Assembly (NCBI GenBank): GCA_023384025.1
Contig: JAHDXX010000022.1
Span: forward strand, 1-21,008
Length of the DNA stretch: 21,008 nucleotides
Origin: Sphingomonadaceae bacterium
GTDB lineage: Bacteria > Pseudomonadota > Alphaproteobacteria > Sphingomonadales > Sphingomonadaceae
Direction of reading: 5' to 3'
Position numbers and translations under genes: made by a program. Of this stretch, positions 13,945 through 21,008 are shown one piece after another. The notes beneath the pieces are model-generated. The model was not told where the DNA came from. It made no database searches and was given only the letters and a program-made list of their open reading frames with translations. Every line of letters begins with the position of its first letter. Positions within the stretch are counted from its first letter, which is position 1.

Positions 13945-15023
13945 GGCTCGATCACGATCCCGACCGAAGGATCGACTGTTCCAGCCAAGGTCGCGAGATA
14001 GGCCTCACGTGCCGCTCCGAGGCCCTTGCGGCGCTCGATTTTCACGGTGCCCTCTACCGCCTTCAGGAAGTGGTGCCAGCTTGCCGCCAGCGCCTGCCCG
14101 GCGGCCTGGGGCCCGAGCTCCCTGAACAGGGCCTGGGCATGGTCGGGGGCGAAGAACAGGGTCGGTTGCGGGCCTGGCAGAGGGGCGTTGCCACCCATCA
14201 CCCCGCCGCGCGATTCGACATGGGTCGCCCCGACAAGACATGAGTACTTGAGCGCATCGTTGAAGTGCCCGTGGAGGCTCGCCAGAACACCCGCATTTCC
14301 GGCGAAATCGACTGAAACCGACGGCTTTGCCTCCAGTGTGCCGATCTCGTCATAGGCATGGACTTCGTCATAGAGGCCGGTACCCTTGACGAAGGCCAGA
14401 TTCCCGGCCGAGGTCAGCCCGATCCGTTTTATCAGCGGTGAGCTCTGCTTGGCGCAGGCGGCAAGGGCCAGCGCGGTCTTCGAGGATGCGCTGGTCAGCA
14501 GCACCTGCTCCGCCCCGAACCAGCTCTCGCCGCGCATGAAGTACTCGATCAGGAACCCGGTCTTGAACAAAGGGCCGAAGATCATCCGCTCGCCTTCGCA
14601 CGCAGGGTCATGCTCCGGATCGGCGGCGAGGCGCGAGTACTGGTTATAGATCGGGCTCATCGGCTGGCGGTGTTCGGCAAGATCGACAAACCCGTGCGGT
14701 GAGATCTTGCCCGGCACGACATCGAGATGGCTAGCCATCGGCAGGTAGCCATAGACCCGTTCGCCCACTGCGAGGTCTGCGCACTTGCTTTCGATCACCC
14801 GCGCATGGCCCCACATCGGCACGATGCCCATGCCTTCGGGCGCGGGGAAGAAGTTCCAGTAGCGGAAGCTGTCACCCGCGACAGCGTACGTAACGTTGTT
14901 GGCGGTGACGGAGAAACTCTCGATCGCAAGGCGGACGGCGCCGTCAGCGAGAGGTGCGTCAGGGTGCTCTGCCAACTCGCAATGTGCGAGGTCGCTTTTC
15001 GTCACGTGGACCTGGGTTGTCAT
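13941..15023 (-). CDS. DUF2855 family protein
   Basis: 360 residues, function unknown. It resembles the DUF2855 family, whose N-terminal half looks like the MDR catalytic fold: SFSVTANNVTYAVAGDSFRYWNFFP, WGHARVIES, GERVYGYLPMASH. It also shows RMIFGPLFKTGFLIEYF, LLTSASSKTALALA (perhaps a nucleotide-binding region) and SVDFAGNAGVLASLH. The start is ATG 15023 with GGAG eight bases upstream; the open frame reaches 15278, but that extension overlaps the upstream gene and is not credible. It lies 13 bases behind the glutathione transferase gene, so the two are probably one operon. A reductase-like activity on an acyl or quinone-like substrate is only a guess. Confidence 0.82.
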   Translation of the reverse strand: MTTQVHVTKSDLAHCELAEHPDAPLADGAVRLAIESFSVTANNVTYAVAGDSFRYWNFFPAPEGMGIVPMWGHARVIESKCADLAVGERVYGYLPMASHLDVVPGKISPHGFVDLAEHRQPMSPIYNQYSRLAADPEHDPACEGERMIFGPLFKTGFLIEYFMRGESWFGAEQVLLTSASSKTALALAACAKQSSPLIKRIGLTSAGNLAFVKGTGLYDEVHAYDEIGTLEAKPSVSVDFAGNAGVLASLHGHFNDALKYSCLVGATHVESRGGVMGGNAPLPGPQPTLFFAPDHAQALFRELGPQAAGQALAASWHHFLKAVEGTVKIERRKGLGAAREAYLATLAGTVDPSVGIVIEP

Positions 15024-15036
15024 CGAGCCATCTCCG

Positions 15037-15675
15037 TCAGAAGGGACCGGCAGCACCCTCTGTTTCCCAGCGGGTTGCCATGATCGAAGGGCGGTAATCG
15101 CAGACCGCCATCCATGCCGCAAGCCGCTCGCACTCGGCGATCCCTGCACCGCCTTCCGGAGTGGCGCGCAGGCCGAGCAAAGTGGTGTAGAGCATGACGT
15201 CTGCCAACGTGAACCCGGAAACCGTCCACGCGCCATCCTTCGCCAGTTCCAGCTCCAGAAACTCGAGCGTCCGCGCAATCATGGGCAAGGCACGGTCAAT
15301 CCGTTCCCGGTCGAGCGGCTGACCGGCAAAATGATGCATGATGTAAGGCATCATGATCCCACGCTCGAACAGGGGGAACAGATAGTTGTCACTGGTCGCG
15401 ATCCAGCGATCCATCACGTAACGCTCCGCCGGATTGCACGGCTGCAACCGGGCCTGATTGTGCCGGGAATCGAGATAGCGCACGATCGGCGCAGTCTCGC
15501 TCATCTCGAGCCCATCGACCTCCACCACCGGCACTTTGCCGAACGGATGGCGATTGGCGGGGGAATGCGCGGAAGTGGGCACAACCTCATGGGTCAGCCC
15601 CGCTTCCTCGCACACGATCTGCACGATCCGGACATAAGTCGAGATACGCGGCCCGAAGATCCGGACCTGCACCAC
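15037..15675 (-). CDS. Glutathione S-transferase family protein
   Basis: 212 residues. The N-terminal thioredoxin-like domain starts VRIFGPRISTYVRIVQIVCEEAGL. It carries NRHPFGKVPVVEVDG and the glutathione-binding MSETAPIVRYLD with Glu-Thr in the usual Glu-Ser place. The C-terminal half is helical, with FTLADVMLYTTLLGL (the GST N-capping box region). Length is normal for the family. The start is GTG 15675, three bases after the dnaN stop, with only a weak ribosome site, so translational coupling to dnaN is likely. DUF2855 follows after 13 bases. The substrate cannot be told from the sequence. Confidence 0.87.
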   Translation of the reverse strand: MVQVRIFGPRISTYVRIVQIVCEEAGLTHEVVPTSAHSPANRHPFGKVPVVEVDGLEMSETAPIVRYLDSRHNQARLQPCNPAERYVMDRWIATSDNYLFPLFERGIMMPYIMHHFAGQPLDRERIDRALPMIARTLEFLELELAKDGAWTVSGFTLADVMLYTTLLGLRATPEGGAGIAECERLAAWMAVCDYRPSIMATRWETEGAAGPF

Positions 15676-15678
15676 GAC

Positions 15679-16806
15679 CTATACCCGCATCGGCATCAGC
15701 ACATAGAGCGCGGGCGACTTGTCGTCCTTGCGGATGAGCGTCGGTGCGCCGGCATCGGCCAGATGCAGTTCGACCGTGTCGCTGTCGATCTGGCTGAGGA
15801 TGTCCTTGAGATAGTTGGCGTTGAAGCCGATCTCGAAGCCTTCCGACGAATAGTCCGCCGGAACCTCTTCCGCCGCCGTGCCGTTATCCGGCGAAGTGAC
15901 TGACAGCGTGACCTTGTCGTTCTCCAGCCCCATCTTCACCGCGCGGGTCTTCTCCGTGGCGATGGTCGCCACACGGTCCACGCCTTCATAGAAGCTCTTG
16001 GGGTCGAGCCGCAGCAGCTTGTCGTTGCCAGTCGGGATGACCCGGCTGTAATCGGGGAAAGTGCCGTCGATCAGCTTGCTGGTCAGCACCACGCCACCTT
16101 CGCCGCCCAGGGTGAAGCGCACCTTGCTGGCCGAGAGATCAACCAGCACGTTGCCGTCGAGCGCCTCTTCAAGCAGCTTGCGCAATTCGGCGACGGCCTT
16201 GCGCGGCACGATCACGTCCGGCATCCCCTCGGCGCCTTCGGGCCGGTCGATGGTGTAGCGCGCGAGGCGGTGCCCGTCGGTCGCGGCCGCCTTGAGCACC
16301 GGGCGGTCCTCGTCCGAAACGTGCAGGAAGATGCCGTTGAGGTAATAGCGGGTTTCTTCGGTGCTGATCGCGAAGCGGGTGCGGTCGATCAGTTCGGCCA
16401 GCGTGCGCGCCGGAACCTCGAAACTGGTCGGCAGGTCGCCTTCCACGATCACCGGGAAATCGTCTCGCGGCAGGGTCGGCAGGCTGAAGCGGCTGCGCCC
16501 GGCCTTGACGGTCATCCGGTTGTCGGCAGTCTCGAGGCTGACCTGGCTGCCTTCCGGCAGCTTGCGCGCGATATCGAACAGCAGGTGTGCCGAAACGGTG
16601 ATCGCCCCGGCACCTTCAACCGATGCCGCGCTCATCGTTTCCACGACTTGCAAGTCGAGGTCGGTCGCCATGACCTTGACCGCGCCGCCCGCGCTCGCTT
16701 CGATCAGCACGTTCGACAGGATCGGAATGGTGTTGCGCCGCTCGACCACCGACTGGACGTGGCTCAGGCAGCGGAGCAGTGTTGCGCGTTCGATTGTGGC
16801 CTTCAT
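15679..16806 (-). CDS. dnaN: DNA polymerase III beta subunit (sliding clamp)
   Basis: 375 residues, normal length. It forms the ring-shaped dimer that tethers the replicative polymerase to DNA. The N-terminus MKATIERATLLRCLSHVQSVVERRNTIPILSNV, MATDLDLQV, RYYLNGIFLH, DGHRLA and the C-terminal YVLMPMRV are classic DnaN signatures, with three repeated clamp domains. ATG 16806 is the only sensible start. No dnaA or recF is adjacent; instead a GST and a DUF2855 gene follow closely. The 147-base gap upstream presumably holds its promoter, but I see no convincing -35/-10 pair. Confidence 0.97.
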   Translation of the reverse strand: MKATIERATLLRCLSHVQSVVERRNTIPILSNVLIEASAGGAVKVMATDLDLQVVETMSAASVEGAGAITVSAHLLFDIARKLPEGSQVSLETADNRMTVKAGRSRFSLPTLPRDDFPVIVEGDLPTSFEVPARTLAELIDRTRFAISTEETRYYLNGIFLHVSDEDRPVLKAAATDGHRLARYTIDRPEGAEGMPDVIVPRKAVAELRKLLEEALDGNVLVDLSASKVRFTLGGEGGVVLTSKLIDGTFPDYSRVIPTGNDKLLRLDPKSFYEGVDRVATIATEKTRAVKMGLENDKVTLSVTSPDNGTAAEEVPADYSSEGFEIGFNANYLKDILSQIDSDTVELHLADAGAPTLIRKDDKSPALYVLMPMRV

Positions 16807-16953
16807 GGGTCCCTACTCGTCTTCCCGTTACCGCCAGCGACCGGAATCGCCCGCGAGCGCCGGAATGTGTCGTTTGACCTTAACAAGGGCGTGCAAGGGG
16901 GCAAGCGCCGAACCACAAGGCGCGGCATTCCTTGGGGATAAAGCGTCGCTTTG

Positions 16954-17706
16954 CTAGCCGAGCATGGCCATCCCGCCGTTCACGTGCAGGGTCTGGCCGG
17001 TCATGTACCCCGCTTCGTCACTGGCGAGATACGCCACAGCGGCACCGATATCGCTGCCCTCGCCCATCCGGCCCATCGGAATCCGGGCATTGAGCGCTTC
17101 CTTCTGCGCGTCCGGCAGGACCTCGGTCATCGCAGTGCGAATAAAGCCCGGTGCCACACAGTTCACTGTGATCCCGCGGCTGGCGACTTCCTGCGCCAGC
17201 GCCTTGGTCATTGCCGTGAGGCCGCCCTTTGCGGCAGCGTAGTTGACCTGCCCCGGATTGCCGGTTGCCCCGACCACGCTGGTGATGGTCACGATCCGGC
17301 CATGGCGGGCCTTCATCATCGGCTTGGTCGCGGCTCGCATCAGGCGGAAGGCAGCTTCGAGGTTGATCTTCATCACCGCGTCCCACTCCTCGTCCTTCAT
17401 CCGCATGGCGAGGTTGTCGCGGGTAACGCCGGCGTTGTTGACCAGGATATCGAGCTTGCCGAAAGTGTCGATCGTCGCCGGGATCAGTTCCTCGACCTGG
17501 GTCGTGTTGCTGAGGTCGCAGGTCACCTCGACATGATCGCCCCCGATCTCGTCGTTAAGCTGCTCGCGGAAAGCGCGCAGCTTGGCCCCGTTCGAGCCGC
17601 TGAGCGCGAGCCGCGCGCCCTGCTTTGCCAGAGCGATGGCGATGGCCGAACCGATGCCGCCGCTGGCACCGGTGACGAGAGCGGTCTTGCCGCTGAGATC
17701 GAACAT
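16954..17706 (-). CDS. fabG: 3-oxoacyl-[acyl-carrier-protein] reductase
   Basis: 250 residues, short-chain dehydrogenase. It reduces 3-oxoacyl-ACP with NADPH in fatty acid elongation. The cofactor loop is VTGASGGIG (residues 11-19); NNAG lies at 90-93. The catalytic set is Asn115, Ser143, Tyr156 and Lys160 (YAAAK). The C-terminus AGYMTGQTLHVNGGMAMLG is typical of FabG. The start is ATG 17706, with GGAG seven bases upstream, although the frame is open to 17928 inside the next gene. It is the last of three co-directional genes; fabD is the first, and a beta-propeller gene lies between. Because PHA genes are also present, FabG could help link fatty acid and PHA precursors, but this is not shown here. 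Confidence 0.95.
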   Translation of the reverse strand: MFDLSGKTALVTGASGGIGSAIAIALAKQGARLALSGSNGAKLRAFREQLNDEIGGDHVEVTCDLSNTTQVEELIPATIDTFGKLDILVNNAGVTRDNLAMRMKDEEWDAVMKINLEAAFRLMRAATKPMMKARHGRIVTITSVVGATGNPGQVNYAAAKGGLTAMTKALAQEVASRGITVNCVAPGFIRTAMTEVLPDAQKEALNARIPMGRMGEGSDIGAAVAYLASDEAGYMTGQTLHVNGGMAMLG

Positions 17707-17759
17707 GGAACTCTCCGAACGGTTGAACCGCTGCCTGTTGCGCGGCGGCGCGGGCAAGG

Positions 17760-19739
17760 TCAACCGCCGGGGCCAATCCCCGGGGCAAAGTTTACTCGGC
17801 GGCGTTCGACAATTCGCTCGTCGGCCAACTCGCCCTCGACCAGCTCGTAGCCCATCAGCGCAAAGATTCGTCCGCCGAGGAAGATGGGGCGGGCATTGCC
17901 ATACCAGTCGACGCAGGACGCCTTGCAATTATCATCAACCGCGCTTTCCGCATTGGCGTCAAGCGTTCCGGCTTCGGATAGCTTGCGCTTGCGCCGGTTG
18001 AGAAATGCAACGGAAGAGGAAGAACCAAGGAACCTCGCAGCAGAGCCATCCAGATATCGAGAGACCGGCAATGCGAGTATACCGCTGGTCCCCTCGGGAT
18101 CGGTTGGGTCCGGATTGTAGAAAAAAGCCTGGCTACGGTTTTCGCCTTCTGCGCTATCGGCAAAGAAGAAGGTGTCCTCCAGCGTCGCTTCGCCGCTGCT
18201 TGCATCGAGGCGGATGGCGGAGAAACCCAAGGTCTCTTCGTCATTGGCACCGATAGCGACCCCGTCAGTACCGATCACGTCGAGCCTGGTCACGGCGTGC
18301 GGCAGCGTGACCAGACGAATTTGCCCGCCATCGAGCGGCACTGCGCGAAGCGCAGAGGCTGAAGATTCCCTATCGTAAGCGTCCGTCGCGTAGAGGAGGT
18401 GCTTGCCAACAAATCGGTTCTGAAAGCCCGATCCCTTTGCCGGCAAATCACGATACCAATCGTGGAGCGCGGCGTAGGATCCGTTGCCGAAGTCAGCGAG
18501 CCGGATGCGCAGGAGTGCGGTGTCGCCGGACGACGTTTCGCTTCGCCACATCTTGTCGCCGCCACTATCGGCGCGGACGACTACGTTCAAGATGCCATCG
18601 CTTCTGTCTTCGCGGAAGGAGAACTGATCAACCGGGTCACCCCGCGCTTCAATCGCCTGTGGCTCACTGCCATCGAGCGGCAGTCGATAGAGGAAGGCTG
18701 TCGGCTGATCGTGCATCGACAAGTCGATCTCACCGGTCCAGACGTACACCGCTTCGCTCGACACGTAAAAGCTGCGCGATTCAGTTCCGAGCACGGCGCT
18801 GGCGCTGCAATTGAACGCTGGCGACCCGGCATCGCAAATCGTCACTGCGTGAAATGTGTCGAGGTCAGGATCTTCGGCTTCCCACATCGGTTCGGGCAAA
18901 TAGATGTCGCGTGACTTTGCCAATCGCCGGAACCCGACATTCTCGTCATCATTTTCGCCAGGCCCGCGCCAGCGTCGCACAGCGGGAACCGCCTCTCGCC
19001 AGCTATCGCCGAGATAGAGAGGGATTGGGCTGTAGATGACCAGCTTGTTCCCTACGAGCCGGGATGCATAATTGCGGTCTGAATAATAGTCGTCCGAACG
19101 GATCAGATGTGTATCGAGATAGCGCAGATAGCCCGATGGACTGATGCGGAAACGGTTTATTTCCGTACCAAACCGAGCATAGTTGAAGCCGATGACAACA
19201 ACGAGATCGCCGGATACCAACATCTCGTCATACCAGGCGCCATAAGCGTTCGCATCGCCCTGTGGGAACGCATCAACCTGATCAATTTTGGCCAGCGCGC
19301 CACTTGACGTATCAATGGTAAAAAGTCGGCCACGGCGCAGGACCACAAGGTGCTTGCCATGGACCTTGACGATGCCGCCTTCGTCTACACCCGCTTCTTG
19401 CGTGTTGGTTATGCCAGGGCTTTGAGCGTCGCTTTCCGACACCGTCTGATTGGGTAATGATTGAGGCAGCGCGGAAGTGGCTCCCGCAGGATATCCGCTG
19501 ACATTAGGAAGCGGAATCGAAGCTGGTGCAGGCACGACCACCGGCGGTGGCACAGGCGGTGGCGGCGGCGGTGGCGGAGCATAGACTGGCCCGAAAGCAC
19601 TCGAACGTTCGAGAAATTGCTCCAGTTGCTTGTCCGACTTGAACGAGCGCATCGACTCCTTGCGCTCGGCGCTGGCGGCAATAGATGCTCCGCTTGCAAA
19701 TGCCAGGGTGGCAAAAACAATACCGAATACCCGGGTCAT
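17760..19739 (-). CDS. Secreted beta-propeller domain protein
   Basis: 659 residues. A signal peptide is visible (MTRVFGIVFATLAFASGAS, cleavage near residue 22 in AASA), followed by a charged segment and a Pro-rich stretch (residues ~54-75, with a run of eight prolines). The main part begins TNTQEAGVDEGGIVKVHG, the entry motif of the secreted beta-propeller domain family (Pfam Beta_propel). It continues with repeated strand motifs such as HLVVLRRGRLFTID, SGDLVVVIGF, RLVGNKLVIYSPIP, SRSFYVSSEAVYVWTG and VGKHLLYATDA. Two cysteine pairs (TICDAGSPAFNC and DDNCKASC) could form disulfides. No catalytic motif is recognised; it probably acts in the periplasm or at the surface. ATG 19739 lies 43 bases after fabD and the gene ends 53 bases before fabG, an unusual place for a secreted protein. 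Confidence 0.78.
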   Translation of the reverse strand: MTRVFGIVFATLAFASGASIAASAERKESMRSFKSDKQLEQFLERSSAFGPVYAPPPPPPPPVPPPVVVPAPASIPLPNVSGYPAGATSALPQSLPNQTVSESDAQSPGITNTQEAGVDEGGIVKVHGKHLVVLRRGRLFTIDTSSGALAKIDQVDAFPQGDANAYGAWYDEMLVSGDLVVVIGFNYARFGTEINRFRISPSGYLRYLDTHLIRSDDYYSDRNYASRLVGNKLVIYSPIPLYLGDSWREAVPAVRRWRGPGENDDENVGFRRLAKSRDIYLPEPMWEAEDPDLDTFHAVTICDAGSPAFNCSASAVLGTESRSFYVSSEAVYVWTGEIDLSMHDQPTAFLYRLPLDGSEPQAIEARGDPVDQFSFREDRSDGILNVVVRADSGGDKMWRSETSSGDTALLRIRLADFGNGSYAALHDWYRDLPAKGSGFQNRFVGKHLLYATDAYDRESSASALRAVPLDGGQIRLVTLPHAVTRLDVIGTDGVAIGANDEETLGFSAIRLDASSGEATLEDTFFFADSAEGENRSQAFFYNPDPTDPEGTSGILALPVSRYLDGSAARFLGSSSSVAFLNRRKRKLSEAGTLDANAESAVDDNCKASCVDWYGNARPIFLGGRIFALMGYELVEGELADERIVERRRVNFAPGIGPGG

Positions 19740-19782
19740 CGCCCTACCCCTCTACGTAGAATGCGATGAACATGATACATTG

Positions 19783-20718
19783 TTACATTAATTTGGCCAG
19801 AGCTTCCAGATCAGTCATCGTCACCACGCTGGTCGCATGCGCTTCCTTGTCGATCCGCCCGATCATCGGGCCGAGCACCTTGCCGCCCAGTTCGACGAAT
19901 TGTTCCGTCCCGGCAGCGCGCATGGCGAGAACCGATTCGCGCCACCGCACCCGCCCGGTAACCTGTTCGACCAACAGGCGCAGCTCCTCGCTCGGGTCAG
20001 TCACCACGGCGGCAGTCACATTGGCATAGAGCGGCAGGGCGAAGCTTCCCGGAGGCGTGTCGGCAAGAGCTGCCGCCATGGCGTCAGCCGCCGGCTGCAT
20101 CAGCGAGCAGTGAAACGGCGCCGAGACCGGCAGCGGCACGCCGCGCTTGATCCCGAAATCCTTGACCATGGCAACGGCGCGCTCGATCGCCCCGGCATGG
20201 CCGGACAGCACGACCTGAGTCGGGTCGTTGTCGTTGGCAACCTCGCACACCTGCCCTTCGGCGGCGGCTTCGGCGAGCTTCTGCGCTGCCTCAAGGTCTG
20301 CGCCGAGGAGCGCGCACATCGCCCCCTGCCCGACCGGCACGGCCGCCTGCATGGCCTGTCCGCGCAGCTTGAGCAGGCGGGCCGTGTCAGCGAGCGAGAA
20401 GGCACCGACAGCACACAGTGCAGTGTATTCGCCCAGGCTGTGCCCGGCGACACAATCGCCCTTGTCAGCCAGCGACACGCCGAATTCGCGCTCCAGCACC
20501 CGCAAGGTGGCGATGGCATTGGCCATGATCGCCGGCTGGGCGTTCTCGGTGAGGGTCAGCTCGGTTTCCGGGCCTTCGCGCATGATCGAGGACAGCGGCT
20601 GCGACAGCGCATCATCGACTTCCTCGAACACCTCGCGTGCGGCGGCGCTGGCGTCGGCCAGTTCCGCGCCCATGCCGACCTTCTGGCTGCCCTGCCCCGG
20701 GAAAACGAATGCTCTCAT
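19783..20718 (-). CDS. fabD: Malonyl-CoA:ACP transacylase
   Basis: 311 residues, normal length. It moves malonyl groups from CoA to acyl carrier protein to supply fatty acid synthesis. Motifs: FVFPGQGSQKVGMG at the N-terminus, the nucleophile GHSLGEY with Ser94, Arg119 in KLRGQAMQ, and His203 in VSAPFHCSLM completing the active site. ATG 20718 has GAGGAG about ten bases upstream. It ends in TAA. It is followed by the beta-propeller gene and fabG in the same direction; in most bacteria fabG comes directly after fabD. Confidence 0.96.
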   Translation of the reverse strand: MRAFVFPGQGSQKVGMGAELADASAAAREVFEEVDDALSQPLSSIMREGPETELTLTENAQPAIMANAIATLRVLEREFGVSLADKGDCVAGHSLGEYTALCAVGAFSLADTARLLKLRGQAMQAAVPVGQGAMCALLGADLEAAQKLAEAAAEGQVCEVANDNDPTQVVLSGHAGAIERAVAMVKDFGIKRGVPLPVSAPFHCSLMQPAADAMAAALADTPPGSFALPLYANVTAAVVTDPSEELRLLVEQVTGRVRWRESVLAMRAAGTEQFVELGGKVLGPMIGRIDKEAHATSVVTMTDLEALAKLM

Positions 20719-20745
20719 GATCTCAATCTCCTCAGGCGGGGCGGA

Positions 20746-21008
20746 CTATGCGCCGATACGTTGCGGGGCAAGCCCGAACGGCACGATCTTGTTGGCCGCA
20801 TCGTGCCCGATGTCAGCAAATCCGAGGTAGGGAATGCCCGCGCGGCCACACCAGTGGCGGACGATGTCTTCCTCGCTTGCACCGAACGGTCGGTCGTTTT
20901 CGGGCACCTGGTTGATGCGCCCGAGCCGGATCCCGGCCACCTGCTGCAAGTGCTGCGAGACGTGGAACAGCAGCCGGTCGACGGCGTAAAGGTGCTCGGC
21001 CACTTCCT
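20746..21008 (-). CDS. S66 family LD-carboxypeptidase, C-terminal end (5' part outside window)
   Basis: About 86 codons, open through the right edge, ending in TAG at 20746. The visible part contains EHLYAVDRLLFHV, IRLGRINQVPENDRPFG and GFADIGHDAANKIVPFGLAPQ. This fits the C-terminal domain of muramoyltetrapeptide (LD-) carboxypeptidases, where the conserved His near the end (in GHDAANKIVPFG) completes the Ser-Glu-His triad. Such enzymes trim the terminal D-alanine from peptidoglycan tetrapeptides for recycling. Only the end is visible, so the nucleophile cannot be checked. It lies 27 bases upstream of fabD in the same direction. Confidence 0.65.
   Translation of the reverse strand, partial: EVAEHLYAVDRLLFHVSQHLQQVAGIRLGRINQVPENDRPFGASEEDIVRHWCGRAGIPYLGFADIGHDAANKIVPFGLAPQRIGA

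Noticed and set aside
12858..14243. 461-codon open frame on the plus strand over the MDR gene
   Set aside because: Arg-rich shadow frame without motifs, in another phase of the real oxidoreductase gene.
15024..15278. N-terminal extension of the DUF2855 protein
   Set aside because: It overlaps the glutathione transferase gene and has no family similarity; ATG 15023 has a good ribosome site.
16939..16951. AAAGC-GTC-GCTTT as a terminator behind fabG
   Set aside because: Only five base pairs and no T run on the minus strand; too weak to annotate.
19540..19580. Short GGC/GGT-rich repeat
   Set aside because: It simply encodes the proline run of the beta-propeller protein.
1..21008. CRISPR array, rRNA, phage genes or integrase
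   Set aside because: No regularly spaced repeats, rRNA signatures or phage/integrase motifs were seen.

Overview
The window looks like a chromosomal segment of an alphaproteobacterium, most likely a sphingomonad (Sphingomonadales, perhaps Erythrobacteraceae-like). The grounds are the high GC, the dense gene packing and the mix of genes: epoxide hydrolase, DUF2855, glutathione transferase, D-aminoacylase-type amidohydrolase, dnaN, fabD/fabG and tandem GGDEF-EAL proteins. The genus is an inference; no rRNA is present. No gene-free stretch exceeds 300 bases; the longest are about 147 bases (16807-16953) and 132 bases (3946-4077).

Layout. Positions 1-3945 (minus) hold two tandem paralogous cyclic-di-GMP proteins. 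The downstream one is a PAS-GGDEF protein cut by the left edge. The upstream one is a membrane-anchored PAS-GGDEF-EAL-PilZ protein. Positions 4078-8009 (plus) hold a polyhydroxyalkanoate unit: a class II type PHA synthase (phaC), a PHA depolymerase (phaZ) and an FAD/NADP ferredoxin reductase. A gene for an epoxide hydrolase-like alpha/beta hydrolase follows on the minus strand, but it is split by a 2207 bp insertion (8694-10900). Beyond it are an amidohydrolase and a zinc-free MDR oxidoreductase (11183-13944, plus, ATGA overlap). On the minus strand come dnaN, a glutathione transferase and a DUF2855 protein (read 16806 to 13941). Last are fabD, a secreted beta-propeller protein and fabG (read 20718 to 16954), and the 3' end of an S66 LD-carboxypeptidase gene at the right edge.

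The insertion is the most interesting part. It is an IS1595-family element with 23 bp imperfect terminal inverted repeats and a perfect 8 bp target duplication (TTAGGTTT). Removing the element and one duplication copy restores one 297-residue reading frame. Besides the DD(N/K) transposase it carries cargo: two small overlapping ORFs (one a predicted secreted protein), a coiled-coil/winged-helix-like protein, and a set of tRNA-like sequences. The best of these is a class II, leucine-type tRNA with encoded CCA whose anticodon reads UUA, complementary to the ochre stop codon UAA. A second tRNA-like gene has a damaged anticodon stem. A third remnant directly behind it shares an identical 17 bp block with the first. 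A transposon carrying a potential stop-codon suppressor tRNA is the main candidate for a previously undescribed system here.

Working together: phaC and phaZ build and mobilise PHA storage polymer; fabD and fabG initiate and elongate fatty acids; the two GGDEF proteins make, break or sense cyclic-di-GMP. The disrupted hydrolase is presumed non-functional.
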